Positions 35,023-42,776 of a stretch of 45,028 bases of DNA are shown piece by piece. The stretch is from Phycisphaerae bacterium (lineage in GTDB: Bacteria > Planctomycetota > Phycisphaerae > UBA1845), in contig JAJDDT010000108.1 in assembly GCA_029260165.1 (NCBI GenBank), forward strand, positions 1-45,028. Reading direction: 5' to 3'. Numbering within the stretch: position 1 is the stretch's first letter; every line of letters begins with the position of its first letter. Both the position numbers and the translations under genes were made by a program. A model generated the notes under the pieces. It saw nothing but the letters and a program-made list of their open reading frames with translations. It ran no database searches and had not been told where the DNA came from.

Positions 35023-35337
35023 ATGATCGCGCTGATTAACCAACGGAAGAACGATCTTGAACGTGTTTGTCAACGCCGACAGGTACGGTCGCTCGACGTC
35101 TTTGGATCGGCGGCGGACGGTTCGTTTGTAGACGAGTCAAGCGATCTGGATTTTCTCGTCCAGTTCAAGGAATTGCCCCCCGCGGAGCATTACGAATCCT
35201 ACTTCGGACTGTGGGAGGATTTGCAATCAATGTTTCGGCGAAACGTCGATCTGGTCGAATCGTCCGCCATGAAGAATCCATATTTCATCCGCGAAGTAAA
35301 ACAAACAAGTCAAAGAATCTATGAAACGAAATCGTGA
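35023..35337 (+). CDS. MNT-type nucleotidyltransferase (antitoxin of HEPN/MNT pair)
   Basis: A 104-residue minimal nucleotidyltransferase. The catalytic pattern is present: FGSAADGSF (Gly28-Ser29) followed by DESSDLDFLV with Asp41 and Asp43. In HEPN/MNT modules this protein adds AMP to, and so silences, the HEPN RNase. ATG 35023 has GGGCAGG just upstream and is preferred over TTG 35014. It overlaps the HEPN gene by 17 bases. The pair lies between acyl-CoA dehydrogenase and hydroxyacyl-CoA dehydrogenase genes, to which it is functionally unrelated. Confidence 0.88.
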   Translation: MIALINQRKNDLERVCQRRQVRSLDVFGSAADGSFVDESSDLDFLVQFKELPPAEHYESYFGLWEDLQSMFRRNVDLVESSAMKNPYFIREVKQTSQRIYETKS

Positions 35338-35665
35338 CAAATATATTTACGACATGTTGGATTCCAGTCGGTATGTTATGGAAATCACGGGAGATCAATC
35401 GCTTGAGAGGTTCAACGAAGATCGCATGTTCCGCCGCACAATCGAACGCGAGTTGCAAATCATCGGAGAAGCTATGTTGCAACTCAAGTCGGTCGATCCA
35501 AAATGCGCCGCGGGCTTCGATGAACACCAACGGATCATCGGATTTCGACATGTCCTCGTCCACGGCTATGATGCGCTGGAGGCAGACATCGTCTGGCATA
35601 TTGTCACCGAGAAACTTCCGTTGCTGGTCCAACAGTTGGAAGCCGCGATGGACAAGCGAAAATAG
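35321..35665 (+). CDS. HEPN-domain RNase toxin (HepT/DUF86 family)
   Basis: A 114-residue all-helical protein with the HEPN active-site motif R-x4-H-x-Y seen as Arg76-HVLV-His81-G-Tyr83 (GFRHVLVHGYDAL). Family members cleave RNA, often tRNA, and are kept in check by the MNT partner, here encoded just upstream with a 17-base overlap. The N-terminal helix KYIYDMLDSSRYV and RRTIERELQIIGEA are typical. All key residues are present, so toxin activity is plausible. Regulation by the preceding gene is inferred from family knowledge. Confidence 0.88.
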   Translation: MKRNRDKYIYDMLDSSRYVMEITGDQSLERFNEDRMFRRTIERELQIIGEAMLQLKSVDPKCAAGFDEHQRIIGFRHVLVHGYDALEADIVWHIVTEKLPLLVQQLEAAMDKRK

Positions 35666-35702
35666 ATATTACTGAAAAAACCCAAGCGAGACGAACACCA
35701 AA

Positions 35703-36557
35703 ATGGCAACCAACAAAACAATCGCCGTCATCGGCGCGGGACAAATGGGGCGGGGCATTGCCCAGGTTTTTGCCCAGGCTGGTTTCACCGTTCATCTGAA
35801 CGACGCCTTTCCAAAAGCGATCGAAGCTGCCCCCGGCTTGATCGGCAAACTGCTCGACCGCGCCGTCGAAAAAGGCAGAATGGACGCTTCCACTGCGGAG
35901 GAAACCAAAAAGCGAATCGTTCCCACGCCGTCGTTGGCGGAACTAGGCCAACCGCAACTCATCATCGAAGCCGCCACGGAAAATCCTGATCTCAAAATCG
36001 AACTCTTCAAGAAAATCGACGGCCAGGTCGCTCCCGGTGGTATCATCGCCTCGAACACGTCGAGCATCAGCATCACCAAACTCGGTGCCGTCGTTTCCGA
36101 CGCCACCCGCTTCGTCGGCATGCACTTTTTCAATCCCGTCCCGGTCATGACTCTTGTCGAAGTCGTCCGCGGACTCGATACGTCCGATGAAACAGTCAAT
36201 GAAACCGTGGCACTCGCAAAGGAAGTCGGCAAGACCCCGCTCGTCGTCAACGACCATCCGGGATTCGTCTCCAACCGCGTGCTCATGCCCATGATCAACG
36301 AAGCCGTCTTCACTCTGCAGGACGGCGTGGCAGATGCGGAGACCATCGACGGCATCATGAAAATGGGCATGAATCATCCCATGGGACCGCTCGCGCTCGC
36401 GGACCTCATTGGCGTCGACACCTGCCTGTTCATCATGGAAGTTCTGCACCGCGACCTCGGCGAAGACCGCTACCGACCCTGCCCGCTGCTGCGAAAAATG
36501 GTGGACGCCGGTCGCCTCGGTCGAAAAGTAAAGAAAGGGTTCTTCAGCTATGAGTAG
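35703..36557 (+). CDS. 3-hydroxybutyryl-CoA dehydrogenase
   Basis: A 284-residue NAD(P)-dependent enzyme interconverting 3-hydroxyacyl-CoA and acetoacetyl-CoA-type products. The N-terminal Rossmann motif is IAVIGAGQMGRGIAQVFAQAG in a GxGxxG context. Catalytic elements are SNTSSISIT, the His of MHFFNPVPVMTLVEVV, and NDHPGFVSNRVLMPMINEA. The C-terminal dimerisation domain has MKMGMNHPMGPLALADLIG. Length matches the short monofunctional type (Hbd/PaaH). It overlaps the enoyl-CoA hydratase start by eight bases, so the two consecutive beta-oxidation steps are translationally coupled. Confidence 0.94.
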   Translation: MATNKTIAVIGAGQMGRGIAQVFAQAGFTVHLNDAFPKAIEAAPGLIGKLLDRAVEKGRMDASTAEETKKRIVPTPSLAELGQPQLIIEAATENPDLKIELFKKIDGQVAPGGIIASNTSSISITKLGAVVSDATRFVGMHFFNPVPVMTLVEVVRGLDTSDETVNETVALAKEVGKTPLVVNDHPGFVSNRVLMPMINEAVFTLQDGVADAETIDGIMKMGMNHPMGPLALADLIGVDTCLFIMEVLHRDLGEDRYRPCPLLRKMVDAGRLGRKVKKGFFSYE

Positions 36558-37308
36558 CCAGACGCAGTCAGCGGTTTCCTTCGATGGAACCATCGCAACC
36601 ATCACTCTCGCCACGGATGGCGGACTCAACGTTATGTCCACCGACGCGATCTCACGCCTCGGAGACGCTGTCGCCAGGGTCGCCGCCAACCCCGACATCC
36701 GCTTCACCATCCTCCGCGCCGAAGGCAAGGTCTTCGTGGCGGGTGCGGATATCAAGGAAATGGCCGCGTTCGATACTACCGCCGGTCAACGATTCGGCCA
36801 GCTAGGGTCATCCGTCTGCGATGCGATCGAATCACTTCCGTGCATCACTTTCGCTGCGCTGCAGGGGGCTGCCCTCGGCGGCGGATTTGAAATCGCCGTC
36901 GCGTGCGACTTTCGCATCGCTGTCGCCAAGGCCAAAATCGGCATGCCCGAAACCACGCTCGGACTCATTCCCGGCTGGGGCGGCATCCCACGATCCATCC
37001 GCCTGGCAGGTCTGTCAGCCGCGAAACGACTCATGTTCTCCGGTGCGTTCATCTCCGCCGAAGAAGGCGCGAAACTGGGACTAATCGACGCCATCGTCTC
37101 CGACGCCGACGCACTCGACACCGAAATCAAAAACTGGATCACGCGTTTCGACCGAGGTGGACCAGCCGCTATCGGACTAGCCAAACGCGCCATCCGCGAT
37201 GGCAGGGACGTCGCAGCTTTTGCCGATTGTTTCAATACAGACCAGGCCCGCGAGGGAATGACCGCGTTCACCGAAAAACGACCCGCTTCCTGGACAAAAG
37301 GCGGGTAA
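36550..37308 (+). CDS. Enoyl-CoA hydratase/isomerase (crotonase family)
   Basis: A 252-residue crotonase-fold enzyme. Motifs: FVAGADIKEMA (oxyanion-hole loop), AALQGAALGGGFEIAVACD with the first catalytic Glu, and IGMPETTLGLIPGWGG with the second Glu. Both catalytic glutamates of hydratases are kept. It would hydrate crotonyl-CoA or a similar enoyl-CoA to the 3-hydroxy compound used by the dehydrogenase upstream. The mutase subunit begins 13 bases downstream. Confidence 0.92.
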   Translation: MSSQTQSAVSFDGTIATITLATDGGLNVMSTDAISRLGDAVARVAANPDIRFTILRAEGKVFVAGADIKEMAAFDTTAGQRFGQLGSSVCDAIESLPCITFAALQGAALGGGFEIAVACDFRIAVAKAKIGMPETTLGLIPGWGGIPRSIRLAGLSAAKRLMFSGAFISAEEGAKLGLIDAIVSDADALDTEIKNWITRFDRGGPAAIGLAKRAIRDGRDVAAFADCFNTDQAREGMTAFTEKRPASWTKGG

Positions 37309-37321
37309 CGAAAGATCAATC

Positions 37322-38929
37322 ATGAGCACCCGACCCAACATAGGCCAACCACACGCAACCGAATCTCTCGACGACGACAAACCATTCGTCGGCCCCGAAG
37401 ACATACGCAATTTCGACCCAGCCAGGTCGCTCGCAGAACCAGGCCAATTCCCCTACACCCGCGGCATCCACCGCACGATGTATCAAAAACGACTCTGGAC
37501 CATGCGCCAGTTCGCCGGGTTTGGGTCAGCCGCCGAAACCAACCAACGATTTAAATACCTCCTCGAACATGGCCAAACCGGACTCAGCACCGCCTTCGAC
37601 CTGCCGACGCTCATGGGCAGAGACGCAGACGACCCACTCTCGCTCGGCGAGGTCGGTCGGTGTGGCGTAGCCATCTCATCACTGGACGACATGCGTCGCC
37701 TCTTCGACGACATCAATCTCGCAGACGTCAGCACGTCCATGACCATCAACGCACCCGCAGCCATCCTCCTCGCTTTCTATATCTGCGTCGCCGAAGAACA
37801 AGGTCACACACCCGACCAACTCCGAGGCACCCTGCAAAACGACATCCTCAAGGAATTCCACGCACAAAACGAATACGTCTATCCACCACACCCGAGCGTC
37901 AAACTCGTCATCGACACCATCGAATATTGCACCCAACACATGCCGCAATGGAACACCGTTTCGGTCAGTGGCTACCACATCCGCGAAGCCGGTGCGACCG
38001 CAGCCGAGGAACTCGCTTTCACGCTTGCGGACGGCATGGAATATGTGAAATACTCGATCGAGCGGGGGCTCGACGTCGATGCCTTTTCCCCTCGCCTCAG
38101 CTTTTTCTTCGATGTGCACAACGACTTCTTCGAGGAAATCGCCAAGTTCCGCGCTGCAAGACGCATCTGGACACACGCCATGCGCGATCGATTCAACGCC
38201 AAAAACGAACGAAGCTGGCTGCTGCGAACGCACGCGCAAACCGCCGGCGTCACCCTCACCGAACAGCAACCGATGAACAACGTCGTCCGCGTCGCCTACC
38301 AGGCCCTCGCAGCCGTCCTCGGCGGCGTGCAATCCCTGCACACCAACAGCATGGACGAAACTCTCGCCCTGCCAAGCGAGCAGGCCGTCAAGGTCGCCCT
38401 GCGAACCCAGCAGATCCTCGCCCACGAAACCAACGTCACCCAAACCGTCGATCCGCTCGCCGGCAGCTACTTCGTCGAAAAACTCACCAACGAAATCGAA
38501 GCAAAAGCCAACGCCATCATCGACCAGATCGATGCCATGGGCGGTGTGGTCCCAGCCATTGACAGAGGCTATTTCCGACGCACCATCGCAGACTCGGCTG
38601 TGCAATCCAACAAGAGTCTCGAGTCCGGCGAGTCGAAAATCGTCGGTGTCACCGACTACCGCGAGGAAAACGAAAAACGCACGATCCCCATTCTTCAAAT
38701 ATCTCAGGACACCGAAGACCTGCAGGTCGCCCGACTCAAAAAATTGAAGAGTGAGCGTGACTCCGCCAGGCACAAGTCCGCCTTGGAAGCACTGCGTCAG
38801 TCCGCCGCCAACAACGAAAACGTCATGCCCGCTCTAATCAACGCCGCCAAGGCAAACGCCACCGTCGGCGAAATGGTCGACACCCTGGCAAACGTCTTCG
38901 GCCGCTACGACGGCGGCCCGGAGTGGTGA
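37322..38929 (+). CDS. Isobutyryl-CoA mutase-like B12-dependent mutase, catalytic subunit
   Basis: A 535-residue TIM-barrel substrate-binding subunit of the methylmalonyl-CoA mutase family without its own B12 domain. Two residues set substrate choice. RQFAGFG has Phe64, where methylmalonyl-CoA mutase has Tyr; AQNEYVYPP has Gln182, where that enzyme has Arg. Phe/Gln is the isobutyryl-CoA mutase pair. Spacing to the catalytic His219 (SGYHIREAGAT) is as in the Propionibacterium enzyme (118 and 37 residues). Other marks: THAQTAGVTLTEQQPMNN and NVTQTVDPLAGSYFVEKLT. Predicted reaction: isobutyryl-CoA to n-butyryl-CoA with adenosylcobalamin. The B12 domain comes from the protein two genes on. Confidence 0.92.
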   Translation: MSTRPNIGQPHATESLDDDKPFVGPEDIRNFDPARSLAEPGQFPYTRGIHRTMYQKRLWTMRQFAGFGSAAETNQRFKYLLEHGQTGLSTAFDLPTLMGRDADDPLSLGEVGRCGVAISSLDDMRRLFDDINLADVSTSMTINAPAAILLAFYICVAEEQGHTPDQLRGTLQNDILKEFHAQNEYVYPPHPSVKLVIDTIEYCTQHMPQWNTVSVSGYHIREAGATAAEELAFTLADGMEYVKYSIERGLDVDAFSPRLSFFFDVHNDFFEEIAKFRAARRIWTHAMRDRFNAKNERSWLLRTHAQTAGVTLTEQQPMNNVVRVAYQALAAVLGGVQSLHTNSMDETLALPSEQAVKVALRTQQILAHETNVTQTVDPLAGSYFVEKLTNEIEAKANAIIDQIDAMGGVVPAIDRGYFRRTIADSAVQSNKSLESGESKIVGVTDYREENEKRTIPILQISQDTEDLQVARLKKLKSERDSARHKSALEALRQSAANNENVMPALINAAKANATVGEMVDTLANVFGRYDGGPEW

Positions 38930-39735
38930 TGTGCAACAGCACGGTATGCTACATGCTAACCGCCCGACGCGGCAGATTTTCCATCGCCTCATTGGTATGT
39001 TTGATGGGCACGGTACTCGCCGCATATGCCTGGAACCGAAGCTACGTTGAGGGCCGCATTATCAGAGAGAACTGGCCAGAATTCACGCCCGGTGACGGGT
39101 GGGGGCCCACTAACGAAAAAGTGGCTAAGGAACTGCAAGCAGGGATATCACTCGGCCAGATCGCAAGTCTCGACGAAGGGCGATCACTTCATTATGTATT
39201 TGAACTCTCCCGCAGTCATCCGGAAGCCCTTACGGGCTGGAATTGGTATTTTCAGTTCTCAAAAAACAACATCTTCTTTATCCGTTGCATCGCCGGTAGC
39301 CTACGTTTGTCGGTCCATACAATTGAACGATCATATCAAGAATTTGAAGATGCGCAGTCAGCTCGTTTTCGAACGAACCGGCGACCAAAGTCTTTCGAGT
39401 TTTGGGGATTCGGAGTAGGACAAACCGATCATCAGCGTATTGCCTCGTACGTCGAAGAGGATAGCTGGAAATTGGCTCGACGAAGGTACGCCCAAAACGA
39501 ATGGCGCATCATGAATGCTAACTTCCGCGTCTCTTTTTTGAAACTGCCCATATGGATCATCCTGGGAGCATTCCTCATCGTGCCTGTCCGCGCCTTCGTA
39601 GTCATGCCAATTCGTCATCATCGACGTCGACGCGCCAACCGCTGCGTCCACTGCAACTACAACCTCAACGCCCTCACAGAACCACGCTGCCCCGAGTGTG
39701 GCACGCCTGTTCCGTCCCGAACCCCGCTCGTGTAG
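38929..39735 (+). CDS. Zinc-ribbon membrane protein between mutase subunits
   Basis: A 268-residue protein; ATG 38929 overlaps the mutase stop by one base, and ATG 38953 is an alternative start. It has an N-terminal transmembrane segment (FSIASLVCLMGTVLAAYAW), an extracytoplasmic region of about 170 residues, a second transmembrane segment (LPIWIILGAFLIVPVRAFVV) and a C-terminal zinc ribbon (CVHCNYNLNALTEPRCPECG). The ribbon matches that of the protein at 31630-32511, but here at the C-terminus. No known family function. Codon use looks more A/T-rich in the middle than in its neighbours. Its place inside a B12-mutase operon may be incidental. Confidence 0.75.
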   Translation: MCNSTVCYMLTARRGRFSIASLVCLMGTVLAAYAWNRSYVEGRIIRENWPEFTPGDGWGPTNEKVAKELQAGISLGQIASLDEGRSLHYVFELSRSHPEALTGWNWYFQFSKNNIFFIRCIAGSLRLSVHTIERSYQEFEDAQSARFRTNRRPKSFEFWGFGVGQTDHQRIASYVEEDSWKLARRRYAQNEWRIMNANFRVSFLKLPIWIILGAFLIVPVRAFVVMPIRHHRRRRANRCVHCNYNLNALTEPRCPECGTPVPSRTPLV

Positions 39736-39806
39736 AATCTCCCGCAGCACCAAACATGATGAGTCGGCTCGCTTCGTCGCGACCCAAACACCAACGGAAC
39801 CCAACC

Positions 39807-40922
39807 ATGACCAACCAACCCATCCGAATCCTGCTCGCAAAGGTCGGCCTCGACGGACACGACCGCGGCGTCAAGGTCCTCGCTCGAACCTTCCGCGAAG
39901 CCGGTTTTGAAGTTATCTACACAGGCCTCTGGCAAACGTGTGAGTCCACCATGTACGCAGCCATGCAGGAAGACGTCGATATTGTCGGTGTCAGCCTGCT
40001 GTCGGCTGCCCACATGACCGTCATGCCCGAAATGATCCGACTCCGCACCGAACTCCACATCGAACACATCCCGATCCTCCTCGGTGGCATCGTCCCGGTC
40101 GAAGACCACCCCAAAATGAAAGACATCGGCGTCGCAGCCATCTTCAACCCAGGCTCCTCAACCGCGGACATCATCAAGACCATCAACGAACTCGCCACCC
40201 GACCGCAACCCGCCGACGTCAAAACAGCCATCGCCGACTACCAGGCCCGCAAAGACATAGGCCTCGCACAACTGTTGACCTCCCTCCAACAAGGCCAATC
40301 CCTCAACGGATGGACCCCACCCAAAGGCAACGCCACCATCGTCGGTGTCACCGGCGCCCCGGGCGTCGGAAAAAGCTCGTTCATCGGAAAACTCAGCACC
40401 GAATTGCGATCGCGAAACCTGCGCGTCGCCGTCGTCGCCGTCGACCCCACCTCCCCCATCACCGGTGGAGCACTACTCGGCGACCGACTCCGCATGATGT
40501 CCGGAAAACCAGACGAAGGGTTGTTCGTCCGAAGCCTCGCCAGCGGCACCGTCCAGGGCGGACTAGGTCCGAACCTCGCTGACACCGTCAAACTGCTCGA
40601 CGGCTACGGTTTCGACGTGATATTCATAGAAACAGTCGGCGCGGGACAATCAGACGTCGCCATCCGCGAACTCGTCGACCATGTTTTCCTGCTCGTCATG
40701 CCCGAATCAGGAGACGCCATCCAATTCAGCAAAGCCGGCATCATGGAAATCGCCACCCACTACATCCTCAACAAAGCCGACCTCGCAGGAGCAGACCGCA
40801 CCGAAGCCCAACTCCTGGGCGTTCTGGGCGACACCAAACCCATCTGGCGCGTCAGCACCATCAGCGGCCAAGGCCTGCCCGATGTCGCACAATGGCTTGA
40901 ATCACAAAGAAAAACCGCCTGA
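39807..40922 (+). CDS. Fused B12-binding domain and MeaB-type GTPase chaperone
   Basis: A 371-residue fusion. Residues 1-135 form a cobalamin-binding Rossmann domain with the base-off/His-on motif KVGLDGHDRG (His18) and later LLGGIVPVED. From about 150 comes a MeaB/ArgK G-domain: P-loop GAPGVGKSS (183-191), DPTSPITGGALLGDRLRM, FIETVGAGQSD and NKAD. MeaB-type GTPases gate delivery and repair of adenosylcobalamin in mutases. The same domains in the same order form the N-terminal half of IcmF, whose C-terminal half matches the protein at 37322-38929. So this is the B12 subunit and chaperone of that mutase in one chain. ATG 39807 precedes the domain directly; upstream in-frame ATGs overlap the previous gene or add unrelated residues. 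Confidence 0.93.
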   Translation: MTNQPIRILLAKVGLDGHDRGVKVLARTFREAGFEVIYTGLWQTCESTMYAAMQEDVDIVGVSLLSAAHMTVMPEMIRLRTELHIEHIPILLGGIVPVEDHPKMKDIGVAAIFNPGSSTADIIKTINELATRPQPADVKTAIADYQARKDIGLAQLLTSLQQGQSLNGWTPPKGNATIVGVTGAPGVGKSSFIGKLSTELRSRNLRVAVVAVDPTSPITGGALLGDRLRMMSGKPDEGLFVRSLASGTVQGGLGPNLADTVKLLDGYGFDVIFIETVGAGQSDVAIRELVDHVFLLVMPESGDAIQFSKAGIMEIATHYILNKADLAGADRTEAQLLGVLGDTKPIWRVSTISGQGLPDVAQWLESQRKTA

Positions 40923-40931
40923 CCGACAGCC

Positions 40932-42548
40932 TCACGCGGTCAGCGATATCGAATTGCGTCGAAATACGATTGACCCCGCAGTCAACAGACACAGCACCAT
41001 CACGACCGTTCCCCACTCCGACACCGTCGGAATACCCGCCGCCGTCGCCTGACCCATCAACGTCAATTCCAGACTCGTCCCGCCAATCGCCCCGGACAGA
41101 TTCTCGTCGGACACCTGAATCGTGTAGGTGGCTGAAAAAGACCCAACCCCAACCGACGGATCAAACGATGCCACAAACGACTGTCCACCGCCACCAGCCA
41201 CAACATCAGACACCGGTGCAAAATTCGTGAACAACGCCGCCGTGTCACCAACCCCGGAAATGCCGTCCAGATCAAGATTGGCTGTCAAACCCGCCACGAC
41301 CTCCAGATCATGAATGGTGAACCCTTGCGTCTGAACCGACGATCCCACGAAAAACACACCGAGGTCAATCACCAGCGTATCCTGGTTAACCACCGCATTA
41401 AACGACGCCTCCGCATGATCCAACACATCCAGCGTCGCCGTGATTACGTCGTCACCGTCAGCCGACCCGCCTCCCGCGCCTGCTGACGTCAAATCCGTAT
41501 TATCAACAACAATCGTCCCGCTCTGCTGACCCACAATCGCCGCCGAACCCAATGCAATATCAATGCTCGTCGATTGCGCCCCGCCCACAAACGTTTGATC
41601 CTGGCCAGCCGCGCCCGACACCACATCGCCGGTCACCGAAACGTCAAACGTCGTCGGAATCATACCCGCCTTGTTCAACGTCACATTCTGCATCGGAGAC
41701 ACACCACCCATGATCACACGCAGCGACACGTCACCCGTCGAAGCTCCATCACCAGGTATGACCCCGCCCACATAGATGGTCGAATCGTTGCCGGTGGGGC
41801 CCCAAATCGCCCACACAAACTCCGGATGATCGATGAACGGATTTCGATTCCCCTGGAAAAACAGCGGGTTGTCCACACTGCTGAACACCAGATGATTCCG
41901 CCGCCGCTCAATCTCATTGACCGGATCGGAAAAATGCCATTCCACCATCTCCGACAAATCGCCCATCTGCGAACCGGACGGAAAATTGTCCGTCAACGTC
42001 AGATTCGTCGTGTTTGTGTCCGACCCGTCGTAACGGGTAGCCATGTAAAACATCGCCCGGGCAACATCCCCGCGATCGTGAACGCTCGCCGGCGACAAGG
42101 CATCCGGGTCCCAGTAGCTGCTATTGATCGTACCAAAAGGCTCGCTGCCGCGATTGCTGTTCACCACCGGATTACTCGGCCGAAGATTGAACAGATCCGA
42201 ATTGTCGGGACCGCTGCTGCTGATCCCACGTGATCGAGGCCACTGGTGCTCGCGATTCCACGTCGCGCCAAAATCCCACACCCCCGGCACTGAAACCCCG
42301 TTGTAGACGAGAATGATGCGGCTCGAATCGTTCGGATCCTCATCCGTCAACTGCAACGCATCTCGAGCGTTCCCATACGTCCGCTCGACATGATTGTCGA
42401 TGATGTTGTGCAGATTGTTTCTCAGCGTCGTCCCGGTCCCCGTCGCCGTCGAATAATACCCCGCGGGCGGATCAAACTGCGCCCGAACAACCCCCGATAC
42501 CACCAGGGAAACCACCACAACCACTAAACCTGCCCATTTTCGCATCAT
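40932..42548 (-). CDS. Exported endonuclease I-like nuclease with IPTL-type sorting tail
   Basis: A 538-residue protein. The start at 42548 has GAGGAAC six bases upstream and opens a signal peptide (WAGLVVVVVSLVVSGVVRAQ). Residues about 25-260 resemble the endonuclease I/EndA family: YNREHxWP-type motif seen as TWNREHQWPRS, then DLFNLRPSNPVVNSNRG and DRGDVARAMFYMATRY. These hold the His/Asn metal site of non-specific nucleases. The rest is beta-rich and unassigned. The tail is IPTVSEWG, hydrophobic VVMVLCLLTAGSIVF and RRN, the clearest IPTLxxWG-type signal in the window. It should be a substrate of the XrtH encoded 29 kb away. It converges on the B12/GTPase gene with nine bases between stops. 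Confidence 0.9.
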   Translation of the reverse strand: MMRKWAGLVVVVVSLVVSGVVRAQFDPPAGYYSTATGTGTTLRNNLHNIIDNHVERTYGNARDALQLTDEDPNDSSRIILVYNGVSVPGVWDFGATWNREHQWPRSRGISSSGPDNSDLFNLRPSNPVVNSNRGSEPFGTINSSYWDPDALSPASVHDRGDVARAMFYMATRYDGSDTNTTNLTLTDNFPSGSQMGDLSEMVEWHFSDPVNEIERRRNHLVFSSVDNPLFFQGNRNPFIDHPEFVWAIWGPTGNDSTIYVGGVIPGDGASTGDVSLRVIMGGVSPMQNVTLNKAGMIPTTFDVSVTGDVVSGAAGQDQTFVGGAQSTSIDIALGSAAIVGQQSGTIVVDNTDLTSAGAGGGSADGDDVITATLDVLDHAEASFNAVVNQDTLVIDLGVFFVGSSVQTQGFTIHDLEVVAGLTANLDLDGISGVGDTAALFTNFAPVSDVVAGGGGQSFVASFDPSVGVGSFSATYTIQVSDENLSGAIGGTSLELTLMGQATAAGIPTVSEWGTVVMVLCLLTAGSIVFRRNSISLTA

Positions 42549-42697
42549 TTGTTCCTCTGATCTTCCACGAACCCGCCCGGACATTGTAGCAGGTCCACAC
42601 CACCAATCCAAACCCCCCCAAAAAACCGCAGCAACCGGGTATCGGTGGCCGACAGGTGGAAAATCCGGATTCCTGCGTCATCTTTTCGGGCAGTCGT

Positions 42698-42716
42698 GTC
42701 CGATATATCATCGGAC
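42698..42716. promoter_or_regulatory. Perfect dyad upstream of the lipoprotein gene
   Basis: GTCCGAT and ATCGGAC flank a five-base centre (ATATC), 60 bases before the lipoprotein start and between two divergent genes. The symmetry suggests a dimeric repressor site, possibly overlapping a -10 element. No regulator is adjacent. Confidence 0.35.
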
Positions 42717-42776
42717 CCGACCGTACGAGCATGGAAAACCCGGAAACCGCGTCGCCCCTGAGAGGAATCCAACATC

